64,000 nucleotides of DNA, from the NCBI GenBank assembly GCA_014381825.1, contig JACNKX010000082.1, forward strand, positions 1 to 64,000. Direction: 5' to 3'. A program made the position numbers and the translations under genes. This document shows, piece after piece, positions 26,884 to 37,136 of this stretch. The stretch's first letter is position 1, and each line of letters begins with the position of its first letter. The stretch is from Planctomycetota bacterium (GTDB taxonomy: Bacteria; Planctomycetota; Planctomycetia; Pirellulales; Pirellulaceae). The notes beneath the pieces are model-generated. The model ran no database searches, had not been told where the DNA came from, and was given only the letters and a program-made list of their open reading frames with translations.

Positions 26884-29800
26884 TTACTGCGTGTAGAGGA
26901 ATTCCTTCAAGTTGAAGATCGTGTGGGCGACGTCCTTCCACACTACAACGCTACTCATCTGCTCTGGGGGAGCTACCTTACGTAGCGTAGCAAGATTGTC
27001 GACCATTATCGACCAACGAGCGACTTCGGCTTCCGTAGGCGCGCGGCTGAGTGCGAGTTCACACATGACCTTGACGCGATCGTTCGGGGTCTGGTGATCA
27101 AGTTCTATCAGCCGATTGGCCCAATGTTCCGCTTGCTGCTCGACGAATGGATCGTTTAGCAACGCCAGCGATTGTGCCGGTGTATTCGTCACGTCGCGTT
27201 TGCCAGTCGGGATCTTTGGCTCTGGTTGATTGAACAGCGCCAGCAATCGAGGAGGTTCCATGATCGTGATCTTGGTATAGATCGAACGCCGACCGTTTCC
27301 ATCCAATGGACCCGAGAAGAGACGTTTCTGTGGGTCCTCGTTTGCCCGCGCGGGGTTGATCGGCGATCCGAATAGCTGCGGATCGAGTCGTCCTGAAACG
27401 GCGAGAATCGCATCACGCATCGACTCGGCTTCCAATCTTCTCAGCGGAAAGTGATGGAGCAGCCGATTATTGGGGTCGAGTTGACGAGCCCCGGCGTCGA
27501 CAGTCCCCGATTGTTGAAACGTTTCAGAGAGCACGATCGCCCGAATCAGCTTCTTCGTCGACCAACCATCTTCGATGAATTGCGACGCCAAATGATCCAG
27601 TAGTCTGGGGTGCGATGGCTGCTCGCCGAGATGACCAAAGTCACTGGGCGTCGAAACGATCCCGATGCCAAATACCCAATGCCAGATGCGATTCACGAAC
27701 ACTCGCGCCGTTAATGGATTCTCTGGACTGGCAACGAACTCGGCCAACTCACGCCGACCACTTCTCGGCGACACGAATCCCTTTTGCGAACCGGTTATCG
27801 CTTGTACAAAGCCACGCGGAACGGCGTCTCCAAGCTGATCGTAATCGCCGCGAACATTCAACCGGTAATCGTACCCGTCTTCGACGTCCGCCATGCCATT
27901 CACCGTGCAAGGTGTTGCAAGAAGCTGCTCGGTGTTTCGGTACTCCGCGACGAGACGAGCGATCGGCGACTCGTCGTCTTCGTCCGTTTCGTTATCAAGA
28001 ATCTTACTTTTGATCAGCCAGTTGAGAAGCTTAACGTCTTCGGTGGAGAGTGCATCATTCTTCCAATGTTCAACAGTGCTCGCGAACCAGGACGCATATC
28101 GATTCGCCGCGAGCTTCAAAGTGTCGGGAGCATCGCCAGCAAATAGAGAAGCGAACGCTGGCAACTCGTCTTTGGGCGTGAACGGAGCGTCATGCGTTAC
28201 AACTCGCGTGATACCAAACCAACTTCGAGGATCGGCTTCTTGTTCCGTCGTTGTCGGTCCACCGAGCCCGACGCGTGGCGGGAAGTTTGGGTTACTTGTC
28301 TTCGTGGCAAACTCGATGAAGAGCCGACTGTCCCGCTTGGAAGGAACCGTCGAAAGGAGCTCCCACTTTGGCGACTCGTGTTTCAGGTAAACTTGCTTCT
28401 CGGTGAGGAAAGCGTTGTCGTACACGGTTCGCCGTGCAGCGAAGTCGCCGCCGCAGCACTCGAAGCTAATATGCCCATGTGTGAACGTATTTAAATGCGG
28501 TGTTCTTACGACGCCGTTCAATCGAGGTGATAACGAATTTGTAAACAGCCCACCGGGCAAGATATTTCTTACAATGGCAGCACTGTCGAGTGCGATGACG
28601 AAATCTCCGCTTCGAACTAGCTCCCACGCACCGACGCCATCGACGGACCAGCCGTCGGGAAAGCCATTTTCAAAGTCTACTATCAATTTGAAGTGAGTCT
28701 TATTCTCGGCGGCTCGTTTGTCGCGCTCGCTGGCATATAGTTTTGCGACGTCGGACCACGCGTCTGCAATCTCGGCTTTTGGAACAGTCGCGGTCGCGAT
28801 ACGACTCCACGCGTACAGCGGATGCTCGAGTGGCAGGGACGATTCGCTCTTCTTGCTCGCCATCGATTCAGCGACGAGCTTGCTAAGCGTATCTGCAAGT
28901 GATTCGTCGAGTTGTTTTGCTATTTGCTCCGACCATTTCGTGCCCAGGCTGACTCGTAGCTGGCCTTTTATGTCTTTCAGCGATTGGATGACGTCGGCGT
29001 TTCGCTCGGGTAAGTCGATCGTATTAGTCACCCAGCGAGAACTCATGAACGAACCGGCGAGCGCATAGTATTCCCGCTGCGAGATGGCATCGAGCTTGTG
29101 ATCATGGCACCGCGCGCAGGCAATCGTCATAGCCTGAAAGGCCTTCGAGAACGCGTCGATTTTGTTGTCGACCATCTCCTGATGAATGCCGTTGAACTCC
29201 GAGCTGTCACCGTGCCGATTCTCGCCCATTTGGAATAACATTGGGCCGATAAGCGACTCGTTGATTTGGTCGCTTGTGTTCACTCGGGGCGTTGCGAGCA
29301 GATCCCCGGCAATCTGCTCACGCACAAGTTGATCGAACGGCACGTCTCCGTTGAACGCGCGAATCAAGTAGTCTCGATATCTCCAAGCGCCTTTGGCAGG
29401 AATGTCCCATTCGTATCCGTAGGTGTCGGTATAGCGAACCACATCCATCCAGTGTCGTGCCCAGTGTTCCCCGAAGTGAGGCGAATCGAGCAAGCGGTCC
29501 ACCAAGGCTGCGTATGCATTTGGCGAGTCGTCCGCAACAAACGCCATGATCTGTTCGCGCGTTGGAGGCAGTCCCGTCAGGGTGAACGAGAGGCGTCGCA
29601 GCAAGATGTGCTTGTCGGCCCTTGACGTCGGTCGCAGGCTACTCGCTTCTAGTCGTTCCAAGATGAAGCGATCGATTGTTTGATCGGACCAGCGTGAATC
29701 GTTGACAGCGGGAACCGGGTGACGAACGAGTGGTTGCAAACTCCACCACTTCAGGCGTTTCTGAAACTGTGCCTCCCACAATTCATTCGCGACCGTGCCA

Positions 29801-30207
29801 GGATCAGGCGGCGTATCACGCGGATCGGGCGCACCGATTTCGATCCATTTCACAAAGTCCGAGATTACCGAATCAGGAAGTTTCTCTTTCGGTGGCATCT
29901 CGAACGACTCGTGACGAATCGCGCTGATCAACAAGCTGTCTGCGACTTTACTTGGCACAACCGCCGGTCCCGACTCGCCTCCCTTTCGAATCGCGTCGCG
30001 ACTGTCCAGACGCAACCCACCTTTCGGGACTGCCGCTGCATGGGAATGGCACTCATAACAGTGGCGGACCAATATCGGACGGATGCGGGTCTCGAAGAAC
30101 GCTGTCGAAGTTGTGTCCTCGCTGTGACACCTCGGTGTGACGAAGAGGGAGATTGCGGCGACCGCTATCGCAATTCGGATTGGGAGCGGAAAGAGATGGC
30201 CACGCAT
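26884..30207 (-). CDS. PSD1-DUF1549-DUF1553 cytochrome protein (module 2)
   Basis: A 1107-residue exported protein. Signal peptide about 1-29 (MRGHLFPLPIRIAIAVAAIS, ends near CHSE). The PSD1 heme motif is CYECH (50-54). DUF1549 follows, with ARHWMDVVRYTDTYGYEWD and the CARCHDHKLDAISQREYY signature. Between DUF1549 and DUF1553 there is a roughly 300-residue insert with strand-rich sequence (FENGFPDGWSVDGVGAWELV), which resembles a carbohydrate-binding or LamG-like sandwich. DUF1553 begins at LAEFVASPENPLTARVFVNR and ends in IFNLKEFLYTQ. It is longer than the module-1 protein mainly because of this insert. It leads the operon with the DUF1501 gene. Confidence 0.87.
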   Translation of the reverse strand: MRGHLFPLPIRIAIAVAAISLFVTPRCHSEDTTSTAFFETRIRPILVRHCYECHSHAAAVPKGGLRLDSRDAIRKGGESGPAVVPSKVADSLLISAIRHESFEMPPKEKLPDSVISDFVKWIEIGAPDPRDTPPDPGTVANELWEAQFQKRLKWWSLQPLVRHPVPAVNDSRWSDQTIDRFILERLEASSLRPTSRADKHILLRRLSFTLTGLPPTREQIMAFVADDSPNAYAALVDRLLDSPHFGEHWARHWMDVVRYTDTYGYEWDIPAKGAWRYRDYLIRAFNGDVPFDQLVREQIAGDLLATPRVNTSDQINESLIGPMLFQMGENRHGDSSEFNGIHQEMVDNKIDAFSKAFQAMTIACARCHDHKLDAISQREYYALAGSFMSSRWVTNTIDLPERNADVIQSLKDIKGQLRVSLGTKWSEQIAKQLDESLADTLSKLVAESMASKKSESSLPLEHPLYAWSRIATATVPKAEIADAWSDVAKLYASERDKRAAENKTHFKLIVDFENGFPDGWSVDGVGAWELVRSGDFVIALDSAAIVRNILPGGLFTNSLSPRLNGVVRTPHLNTFTHGHISFECCGGDFAARRTVYDNAFLTEKQVYLKHESPKWELLSTVPSKRDSRLFIEFATKTSNPNFPPRVGLGGPTTTEQEADPRSWFGITRVVTHDAPFTPKDELPAFASLFAGDAPDTLKLAANRYASWFASTVEHWKNDALSTEDVKLLNWLIKSKILDNETDEDDESPIARLVAEYRNTEQLLATPCTVNGMADVEDGYDYRLNVRGDYDQLGDAVPRGFVQAITGSQKGFVSPRSGRRELAEFVASPENPLTARVFVNRIWHWVFGIGIVSTPSDFGHLGEQPSHPRLLDHLASQFIEDGWSTKKLIRAIVLSETFQQSGTVDAGARQLDPNNRLLHHFPLRRLEAESMRDAILAVSGRLDPQLFGSPINPARANEDPQKRLFSGPLDGNGRRSIYTKITIMEPPRLLALFNQPEPKIPTGKRDVTNTPAQSLALLNDPFVEQQAEHWANRLIELDHQTPNDRVKVMCELALSRAPTEAEVARWSIMVDNLATLRKVAPPEQMSSVVVWKDVAHTIFNLKEFLYTQ

Positions 30208-30490
30208 TGATATTGTGCTCGTTAGCGAGTAATTGACTCATCGCTATGTTACCTCACTGAACTAACAGAATCGATCCGAAACGCTTATATCGATTGCGTG
30301 GTTTCCGATCGTATTCTCAGATAGCAGTCACCCACGGCGGGGAGCCATCGCGCCCCTTGTAACCCATTTGGGTCCCAGTAGAATCGTTGAACGCCTAACG
30401 CTCTGCATGGAAAGCTTTCGGGGCGACATATCGTGCATGGCCGTTGAGGACACGTGAGCCCCTGCACTTGCCGCAGAGTGGGAGACCAAG

Positions 30491-31681
30491 ATGCCGGTGA
30501 TGGATTGGTTTAGTGCGCGCGTGTTCAATTTGGTTCACGGCAACAATCTCGTCTATAACACGTGTTGGGAAGACCCTCGACTCGATCGAGTTGCCTTGAA
30601 ACTCACGCCTGATGATAACGTCTTGGTGATCACTTCCGCCGGTTGCAATGCTCTCGACTACGCGCTCGCGAGCCCCCATCATGTCTATGCAGTGGATATG
30701 AACCCGCGACAGAACGCGCTGCTCGAACTGAAGATTGCCGGGATTAAGAATCTCGATTACGAAGACTTCTTTGGTATGTTCGGGCGCGGTCGATTGCCTG
30801 GGGGCAGGGCCGTTTATCAAGAGAAGCTTCGTCCGTCATTGTCACCTTGGTCTCAAAACTACTGGGACCGCTACATCAAGTTCTTCGATAACAAGCGGCG
30901 TTCGTTTTACTTTCGTGGGACTTCCGGTTCGTTCGCGCGAGCGATTAACGCGTACGTTGATCGCGTCGTACGTGTTCGTCCACAGATCAATGCTTTACTC
31001 AACGCGAGCAGCGTCGCAGAGCAAAGTGAGATCTACTACGACGAGCTGCACGAGCGGTTCTGGTCACGACCGATGCGTTTCGCCATGAACCGTGATACCA
31101 CTCTGTCGATGGTCGGCGTTCCGAAGGCCCAGCGGCGACAAGTCGAGACCCAATACGAAGGCGGCATCGTCAAGTTCGTGCAAGATTGCGTCGAGACCGT
31201 CTTCGCGAAGTTGCCGATTTCGGACAACTATTTCTGGCGGGTCTACCTGACTGGCGAGTATGCTCCCGATTGTTGCCCTGAGTACCTCACGACCGACGGA
31301 TTTGAGCGACTCAGGGGTGGTTTGGTCGACGGCATCACGGTGCATACGAATTCTGTCCAAGGCTTCCTCGAACAACATGATGGCACGATCTCGCGCTACG
31401 TGTTGCTGGATCATATGGATTGGCTGTCAGACAAGTTCTTCCCGCTGTTGGAATTGGAGTGGCAGGCGATCTTAGACCGCGCCGCCGAGGGGTCGCGTAT
31501 CTTGTGGCGTAGTGGCGGACTCAAAACCGAGTTCATCGAGCGCGTACAGGTGACCAAAGATGGCCAACTGCGTCCGCTTCCGGAACTGCTCACGTATCAC
31601 GAAGAACTTGCGGACGAATTGCACGAGAAAGATCGTGTACACACATACGGTCGCTTCTATATCGCTGACCTTGCCGTCTGA
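30491..31681 (+). CDS. btaA: S-adenosylmethionine:diacylglycerol 3-amino-3-carboxypropyltransferase (DUF3419)
   Basis: A 396-residue DUF3419 protein. BtaA transfers the aminocarboxypropyl group of SAM to diacylglycerol, the first step to the betaine lipid DGTS. The protein opens in the typical way ([19 protein letters not shown]) and has the SAM-binding stretch [16 protein letters not shown] with [18 protein letters not shown] later [10 protein letters not shown] segment is also typical. The gene is followed 5 bp later by a methyltransferase that supplies the second step, which strongly supports the call. DGTS replaces phospholipids under phosphate limitation in several bacteria; I found no clear PhoB-type box in the 283 bp upstream. 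Confidence 0.9.
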   Translation: MPVMDWFSARVFNLVHGNNLVYNTCWEDPRLDRVALKLTPDDNVLVITSAGCNALDYALASPHHVYAVDMNPRQNALLELKIAGIKNLDYEDFFGMFGRGRLPGGRAVYQEKLRPSLSPWSQNYWDRYIKFFDNKRRSFYFRGTSGSFARAINAYVDRVVRVRPQINALLNASSVAEQSEIYYDELHERFWSRPMRFAMNRDTTLSMVGVPKAQRRQVETQYEGGIVKFVQDCVETVFAKLPISDNYFWRVYLTGEYAPDCCPEYLTTDGFERLRGGLVDGITVHTNSVQGFLEQHDGTISRYVLLDHMDWLSDKFFPLLELEWQAILDRAAEGSRILWRSGGLKTEFIERVQVTKDGQLRPLPELLTYHEELADELHEKDRVHTYGRFYIADLAV

Positions 31682-31686
31682 GTGCT

Positions 31687-32418
31687 ATGGGTTTCCTATC
31701 TGACTTGAAGATCCTCTACCACCTCACACTCAAGCCAGTGCGCGGTAAGGATCACGCCGCGCGAATGGAGAGTTTCTACGCTGGGCAAGCCGACGCGTAT
31801 GACAACTTTCGCAAGCGGTTGCTTCAGGGGCGGCAGGAGTTGTGGGACACGATCGAATCGCCCAGTGACGCCGTTTGGGTCGACATGGGCGGCGGAACGG
31901 GCGCGAATCTAGATTACTTCGGCGATCGAATTGAACGATTGAAAAAGGTTTACGTCGTGGACCTGTCGCCGTCGCTGCTAGATGTGGCACAGAAACGCGT
32001 CGACGAAAGAGGCTGGAAGAACATCGAGCCGATCGAAGCTGATGCAACCACCTTCCAACCGCCAGAGTCTCCTGTCGATGTTGTCACGTTTTCATATTCG
32101 TTGACGATGATTCCTGATTGGTTTGCCGCGATCGATAATGCCATCGCGATGCTCAAGCCAGGCGGTCGGATCGGCGTCGTTGATTTCTACGTTTCTCGTA
32201 AGCATCCGGCAGACGGGCTAAAGCGGCACCGTTGGTTCACGCGAAGTTTTTGGCCCGTGTGGTTTGCCAGCGATAACGTCTTTCCGTCGACGGATCATGT
32301 GCCATATCTACACAAGCACTTTGATCCCATTCACTTTGAGGAGCATCGCGCCAAGGTGCCCTACATTCCGCTGATCCGCACGCCGTATTATACGTTCGTA
32401 GGTCGCAAACGCGGATAG
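31687..32418 (+). CDS. btaB: BtaB-type N-methyltransferase (betaine lipid synthesis)
   Basis: A 243-residue class I SAM methyltransferase. Motif I is [10 protein letters not shown] (65-74), followed by [17 protein letters not shown] and a post-motif [14 protein letters not shown]. The C-terminal part ([26 protein letters not shown] in outline) matches BtaB-type enzymes. BtaB methylates diacylglyceryl-homoserine three times to give DGTS. The gene begins 5 bp after btaA. In some bacteria the two activities are fused; here they are separate. Its stop abuts the stop of the convergent FHA gene with no gap. Confidence 0.85.
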   Translation: MGFLSDLKILYHLTLKPVRGKDHAARMESFYAGQADAYDNFRKRLLQGRQELWDTIESPSDAVWVDMGGGTGANLDYFGDRIERLKKVYVVDLSPSLLDVAQKRVDERGWKNIEPIEADATTFQPPESPVDVVTFSYSLTMIPDWFAAIDNAIAMLKPGGRIGVVDFYVSRKHPADGLKRHRWFTRSFWPVWFASDNVFPSTDHVPYLHKHFDPIHFEEHRAKVPYIPLIRTPYYTFVGRKRG

Positions 32419-32754
32419 TTACAAGCCAACGATCTCCGCGTCGCTGATCTCTTCGACGCTCGCATCGCCATAGGATGCCGTCAGCGTGGTCAGCCCGATA
32501 CTCAACGTGTCCCCAGGCTTAAGAACTGCCTCCGAGACGATCGCGTCGTTCAACAGGGTGCCATGCTTGGAGCCAAGATCCTGAACGACCAGCGTGCCAT
32601 CTTGAGATTCGATCGAACAGTGCCGTCGGCTAGCCCAGCGATCATCCAGCGTTACGTCAGCATCCTCGCTGCGTCCGATGACCAACGGAAACTGATCAAA
32701 GAAGATTTCTTCGGGTTGCTGTGACGAACGACGAACCGAGAGCTTCACATTCAT
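32419..32754 (-). CDS. small FHA-domain protein
   Basis: A 111-residue protein consisting of one FHA phosphothreonine-binding domain. Key residues: the IGRSEDADV turn (Arg28), SRRHCSI (42-48) and the TLLND turn (Asn69). The start at 32754 gives MNVKLSVRR, matching the MNVKL opening of the second FHA protein at 43478. It probably acts as an adaptor for a Ser/Thr kinase; the kinase at 12912 is one candidate in the window but not adjacent. Its 3' end abuts btaB. Confidence 0.85.
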   Translation of the reverse strand: MNVKLSVRRSSQQPEEIFFDQFPLVIGRSEDADVTLDDRWASRRHCSIESQDGTLVVQDLGSKHGTLLNDAIVSEAVLKPGDTLSIGLTTLTASYGDASVEEISDAEIVGL

Positions 32755-32966
32755 GAGAGTTGTTGACTCGTGAATTGGACGGGTGGGGGGCGGAACGGTG
32801 GGCAAATACGCAGGGAACAACTCCGCCAAGTCATACCCATCTAGGTGGCTCTCTCTGTGCAACTAGTCTAGCCGCCAGCCTAACACCTCGTCAACAAGGA
32901 AGCCGGCTCGATACAAACCCCCTCAATGGACTGAGTTCAGCACGTCGGTCTCAGCCATAGTTGCGG

Positions 32967-34769
32967 TTACAGAAGCGAGTCGAGCTCGTCCACGAGCGAT
33001 CCGAAGTGCGAGAGCGCCGTGTCGACCGGTTCAGGACTCTCCATGTTAACGCCCGCGTCACGAAGCAAGTCGAGCGGGAACTTGGAGCATCCGCCTTTGA
33101 GGAAGCTCATATAGTCGTTCAATTCTGCGTCTCCGCCCTCGACAACTCGTTTACTCAGCGCAATCGCCGCGGACAAGCCAGTGGCGTACTTATAGACGTA
33201 GAACGCTCGGTAAAAGTGCGGGATCCGCATACATTCGAGTGACAGTTCATCATCGATCGCAAAGTTAGGACCAAAATATGCTTCGAGCAGCTTGCGATAA
33301 GTGTCCTTGAACGACTGGACGGTCAGCGGCTCCCCGGCTTCTGCCATCTCGTGCGTGATCTTCTCAAACTCGGCGAACATTGTTTGGCGTACGATTGTTC
33401 CGCGAATTCCGTCGATTTCACGGTTGATTAAATACGCACGTTCCTTGTCGTCGCGAGCCCCCGCCATAAGACGTCGGCTGAGTAGTTGTTCGTTGAACGT
33501 GCTGGCAACTTCAGCGACGAAAATCGTGTAGTTGTAGTACTCGAACGACTGGTGCTTGGCCGAATAATGCGAGTGCATCGAATGGCCCGCTTCGTGGGTC
33601 AGTGTGAAAATGTCATCAAGCACCTCAGGCTTGTAATTCATGAGGATGTACGGATCGCCGTCATAAGTTCCGCAGCTAAAGGCTCCGCTCTGTTTGCCTT
33701 GATTCGGATAGCGATCTGACCATCGACCATTGAGTCCCTTTTCTAACACACCACAATACTCGTTCCCGAGCGGTGCGAGTGATTTCATGACGATCTTGAC
33801 GGCTTGTTTCCACGTGTGTTTGACACTCAGGTCGCTGAGAATTGGAACGTAAGTGTCGTATTGATGAATATCGCGCAGCTTCATCTTGCGGCGACGAACG
33901 TCGTAGTAGTGATGAACTGCCGGTAAGTGGTTTCGCACCGAGGCGATAAGGTTGTCGTAGACGGATTGCGGCACGTCGTCTTCGTACAGAGCGGAGGCCA
34001 ACGCGCCATCATAGCCGCGCGCTCGCGCGTAGTAGATATCCTTTTGTATTGAGCCGGAAAGCGTTGCGGCCAGTGTGTTCTCGTGCCCGGTGAACTGTTC
34101 GTAGTACTGGTGGAAGGCTGCCTTTCGGACAGTTCGCTTCGGCGAAATCATCAGTTGACCGAGTGTCGAATTGCTCAACTCGATCTGTTCGCCGTGCTCG
34201 TCCTTCACGTTGCCAAACTTCAGATCCGCATCAAGCAGCTGGCGGAACGCTTTGCTCGCGGCTTGGGCCATCTCGCCCTGCATCGCGAGTAGCTGTTCTT
34301 CCTTTTTGCTGAGCGTGTGTTTCTTGAATCGAAGTAACCGCTCGAGCGAAAGACGATAATGCTTCAACTCTTTGCTCGCCAAGAACTCGTCGAGCTTTCG
34401 TTTCGGGATAGCTAAAATCTCGGGGCGAATGAAACTCGCGGCCTCGCCTGCTCGAACGGCAACATTCTGGAAGCGGCCCATCATACGTTGATAGTTGCTG
34501 TTCGTTTGATCTTCGGTCGTCTTCAGAAACGCATACGTTCCAAGCCGTTCGGCCATTCGATCGAGATCGCTGTCGAACTTCAAACAGGACGCCAACGATT
34601 TTGCGCTGTCACCAAGATTGCCTCGATGCTTCTCGAACTTCGGTATCTGCTTCTCGAACTTCTTAAACCCCACTTCCCATTTGGCATCACTGGTGAACAA
34701 GCTGGATAGATCCCAAGTATCGTCCACCTTGACGGTGTCGCGAGGGGGAAGACGTTTGACTTTAGACAT
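32967..34769 (-). CDS. pepF: oligoendopeptidase F (M3 family)
   Basis: A 600-residue zinc metallopeptidase of the M3B family, cytoplasmic, which cleaves short peptides. The zinc motif HEAGHSMHSHYS lies near residue 391, with the third ligand expected in the downstream EVASTFNEQLLSRRLM helix. N-terminal helical domain typical of PepF (WDLSSLFTSDAKWE). Length matches the family (about 600). No signal peptide. The gene lies 74 bp after the end of fabH reading in the same direction and could be transcribed with it. Confidence 0.92.
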   Translation of the reverse strand: MSKVKRLPPRDTVKVDDTWDLSSLFTSDAKWEVGFKKFEKQIPKFEKHRGNLGDSAKSLASCLKFDSDLDRMAERLGTYAFLKTTEDQTNSNYQRMMGRFQNVAVRAGEAASFIRPEILAIPKRKLDEFLASKELKHYRLSLERLLRFKKHTLSKKEEQLLAMQGEMAQAASKAFRQLLDADLKFGNVKDEHGEQIELSNSTLGQLMISPKRTVRKAAFHQYYEQFTGHENTLAATLSGSIQKDIYYARARGYDGALASALYEDDVPQSVYDNLIASVRNHLPAVHHYYDVRRRKMKLRDIHQYDTYVPILSDLSVKHTWKQAVKIVMKSLAPLGNEYCGVLEKGLNGRWSDRYPNQGKQSGAFSCGTYDGDPYILMNYKPEVLDDIFTLTHEAGHSMHSHYSAKHQSFEYYNYTIFVAEVASTFNEQLLSRRLMAGARDDKERAYLINREIDGIRGTIVRQTMFAEFEKITHEMAEAGEPLTVQSFKDTYRKLLEAYFGPNFAIDDELSLECMRIPHFYRAFYVYKYATGLSAAIALSKRVVEGGDAELNDYMSFLKGGCSKFPLDLLRDAGVNMESPEPVDTALSHFGSLVDELDSLL

Positions 34770-34843
34770 GTCCGATTCCTTTCTGACGAGGCGCGGCTCG
34801 AGTCGAGCGCGACCAAACTAGATGTATGCTGCCGAGGCGTGCG

Positions 34844-35884
34844 CTACCAACGAAGCAACGTCGTACCCCACGTCAAACCAGCACCAAAGCCGCACATCAA
34901 CACGAGATCACCTCGGTTAATTCGGTCTTGCTGGTGGGCTTCGGCAAGAGCCAGCGGGATACTGCCGGCTGAAGTATTGCCGTACTGCTCGACGTTGACA
35001 ACGGCTTTAGCGGGGTCGATTCCAAGTTCGTCAATGACGGCATCGATGATACGAATGTTGGCTTGATGTAGAACGAGGGTGTCGACCTCTTCGATCGACT
35101 TGCCGGCGTGGTTCAATGTCTCGCGAAGTACGTCGCTGACGGTACGAATCGCCCACTTGAATACAGGACGCCCATCCATGTGCAAGAATTGTCGGTTGGC
35201 TTCAATGGCACAAGCGTTCGGCGGCTCCTCCGTTCCACCGGCTGGAACGCATAAAAGTCCAGCACCTTCGCCATCGGCTCCCATCATGTACGACAGCAGC
35301 CCTTGCTCGTCTGAGCCCGCGCCGAGCAAGACGGCACCGGCACCATCACCGAACAATGGGTAAGTCTTCTTGTCCGCGGGGTTCACGATCCGAGACATAA
35401 GATCCGCACCGATTACCAACACTCGCTCGCTGTGGCCCGTTTTGACAAACTGAGCACCAGTTGCCAACGCATAAATGAAGCCTGAACATGCTGCATTCAA
35501 ATCGACGGCCGGAGCGCTGGATCCCAGCTTCTGCTGTAGAATACATGCGGTAGCTGGCATCGGGCGATCGGGTGTTACCGTCCCGACCAAAATCAAATCG
35601 ACGTCATCGATCGAGACGTCTGCCTCTTCGAGGCATTGAACGGCGGCGTGGAATGCCAAGTCGCTTGTTACCTCGTCGGGCAAAGCGTGGCGTCGCTCGT
35701 GGATTCCAGTCCGCTGAAGAATCCACTCAGCGTCGAATCCCAATTCGGAGAGGTCTTCGTTACGGACGACGTTTGCCGGAGCGAAGGCTCCCGTGCCCAA
35801 CACCTGAACGCCGGTCAAAGTATGAAAGCGGTGGCGGCTCGTTTTGTCTCGGGTGGATCGCGTTGGTTCGATCGTTGTCGACAT
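34844..35884 (-). CDS. fabH: 3-oxoacyl-ACP synthase III
   Basis: A 346-residue KAS III enzyme that starts fatty acid synthesis by condensing acetyl-CoA with malonyl-ACP. The Cys-His-Asn triad is complete: C133 in NAACSGFIYAL, H273 in LVLHQANIRI and N303 in QYGNTSAGS. The ATG at 35884 (MSTTIEPTRS) is chosen; an upstream frame extends to 36028 but has no family match. The first about 22 residues before TLTGVQVLGTG are an extension over the usual FabH start. No other fab gene is adjacent in this window. Confidence 0.92.
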   Translation of the reverse strand: MSTTIEPTRSTRDKTSRHRFHTLTGVQVLGTGAFAPANVVRNEDLSELGFDAEWILQRTGIHERRHALPDEVTSDLAFHAAVQCLEEADVSIDDVDLILVGTVTPDRPMPATACILQQKLGSSAPAVDLNAACSGFIYALATGAQFVKTGHSERVLVIGADLMSRIVNPADKKTYPLFGDGAGAVLLGAGSDEQGLLSYMMGADGEGAGLLCVPAGGTEEPPNACAIEANRQFLHMDGRPVFKWAIRTVSDVLRETLNHAGKSIEEVDTLVLHQANIRIIDAVIDELGIDPAKAVVNVEQYGNTSAGSIPLALAEAHQQDRINRGDLVLMCGFGAGLTWGTTLLRW

Positions 35885-36298
35885 GATTCTTGGATCGCCT
35901 GTTTCGAGTCTCGATTCGTGTCCGCTCCCAAGGAACGTCGATCCGTCACCGTCCGCCACGAACCCGCCGCAGCTCAGCCAATCGATCCATCTGGGAACTC
36001 TAACTACTGCTAATCGGCTTGCCGCCACCTGAATGGTGACCTAACCACTTGAAGCCAGAAGAGTTCCTGCAACCAGACCATGCAGATTAAGGGTTTCGAG
36101 GTGGCCCGGCAAGTCATCGTCGATCCAGGTATCAGGAGATTCCTGACAAAAATGCATATTATGCCCCCAATGAGAGGGTGTCGAGATCGCCTACTGTTCC
36201 GTAGATTGGGAGGATCGTTTCAGGGCAAAGATCCCCAGGGGCACGACAATTATCCCGCCAGTGTTTTACTCCCAGAGTAAAGGAAAGTTTTAACGAGC
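35885..36298. other. divergent intergenic region fabH / TANGO2-like gene
   Basis: 414 bp without a supported gene. An open frame continues upstream of fabH to 36028 but lacks family similarity. Contains the small hairpin at 36265-36281 near the ribosome binding site of the following gene. I see no clear promoter pair. Confidence 0.4.
36265..36281 (+). other. small hairpin beside a ribosome binding site
   Basis: TTTACTC-CCA-GAGTAAA, a 7-bp stem with a 3-nt loop, whose right arm runs into the AAAGGAAAG purine tract 20 nt before the ATG at 36299. It could modulate translation of that gene. Confidence 0.35.
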
Positions 36299-37078
36299 AT
36301 GTGTATACTCGCTATTCAATACCAGCCTGAAACAGACACCCCCGTTTTGGTGGCTGCCAACCGTGAAGAAGCCTATGATCGGGCGGCCCTTCAGCCCTCG
36401 ATCCAATCAGGCAAGCCACGTATTTTGTGCGGAATCGATCAGCGATCCGGCGGAACTTGGCTCGGCGTCAACCAGCACGGACTTTTTGTGGCTGCATGTA
36501 ACCGTTTGAAGTTCAATAAGCCAGTGAATCCGCCGTCGCGAGGCATTTTGTGCCGTGAGCTTCTGCGTTCGGGATCCGCCCGGCGAGCGGTTGATTTGGC
36601 GTTAGACGAGATTTCAACTGCTAAATATAGCGGTGTGAACTTCGTGATCGCTGATGCCGAAAGCGCATGGGTGGTACATGGCGGAGACGACTACGAAGCC
36701 GTTGCCTTGGAAGAGGGATTGAGCATCATCGCGAATCGGGATGTAAACGATCCGCGCGACGAGCGAGTCAAGCTTGCTCAACGATTGCTAACGCTTCAAA
36801 CGCTCGATTCGCCAGTCAAGTTTCTGGCTGTTGCCAGTAAAGTCTTCGCGCGGCCTGCCTCGGCGCCAGATCGCCCGAGCATGGTCCTTCGAGGCCCCGA
36901 ACACGGTACTGTCAGCTCGACGCTGCTGGCCTTGGGAAAGAAGCCGCGAGATGCCATTTATCAGTACGCGGACGGAGCTCCTGATCAGGCCAAGTACGAG
37001 GATTACTCGCCATTACTGCGGGATATCCTCAGCCGCGGTCTGCGAGAAGCACGCACAAAGGCGGAATCGCAAGCGTAA
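36299..37078 (+). CDS. NRDE/TANGO2 family protein
   Basis: A 259-residue protein of the NRDE (TANGO2-like) family. It begins MCILAI, with Cys2 in the position expected of an Ntn-hydrolase-type nucleophile, and carries the family motif as AANREEAYDRAA (NREE in place of NRDE), followed by GGTWLGVNQHGLFVAACNR. The C-terminal part has the typical TVSSTLLAL strand. Eukaryotic TANGO2 has been linked to heme and lipid handling; bacterial members are poorly known. It ends in a strong intrinsic terminator. Confidence in family is high, in function low. Confidence 0.85.
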   Translation: MCILAIQYQPETDTPVLVAANREEAYDRAALQPSIQSGKPRILCGIDQRSGGTWLGVNQHGLFVAACNRLKFNKPVNPPSRGILCRELLRSGSARRAVDLALDEISTAKYSGVNFVIADAESAWVVHGGDDYEAVALEEGLSIIANRDVNDPRDERVKLAQRLLTLQTLDSPVKFLAVASKVFARPASAPDRPSMVLRGPEHGTVSSTLLALGKKPRDAIYQYADGAPDQAKYEDYSPLLRDILSRGLREARTKAESQA

Positions 37079-37096
37079 GACGATGTTAAGATCTAT

Positions 37097-37126
37097 AAAA
37101 AGGCGAGCCATGTGCTCGCCTTTTTT
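37097..37126 (+). terminator. intrinsic terminator
   Basis: A 7-bp GC-rich stem GGCGAGC/GCTCGCC (37102-37108, 37114-37120) with a 5-nt loop, flanked by AAAAA and TTTTTT, 23 nt after the TANGO2-like stop. The A-tract lets it act in both directions, so it can also end transcription of the minus-strand nuclease-like gene, whose stop is 10 bp away. Confidence 0.93.
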
Positions 37127-37136
37127 GTGACAACAA

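Noticed and set aside
35885-36028. N-terminal extension of fabH
   Set aside because: FabH proteins begin close to the GVQVLGTG strand; the extension shows no match and no ribosome site.
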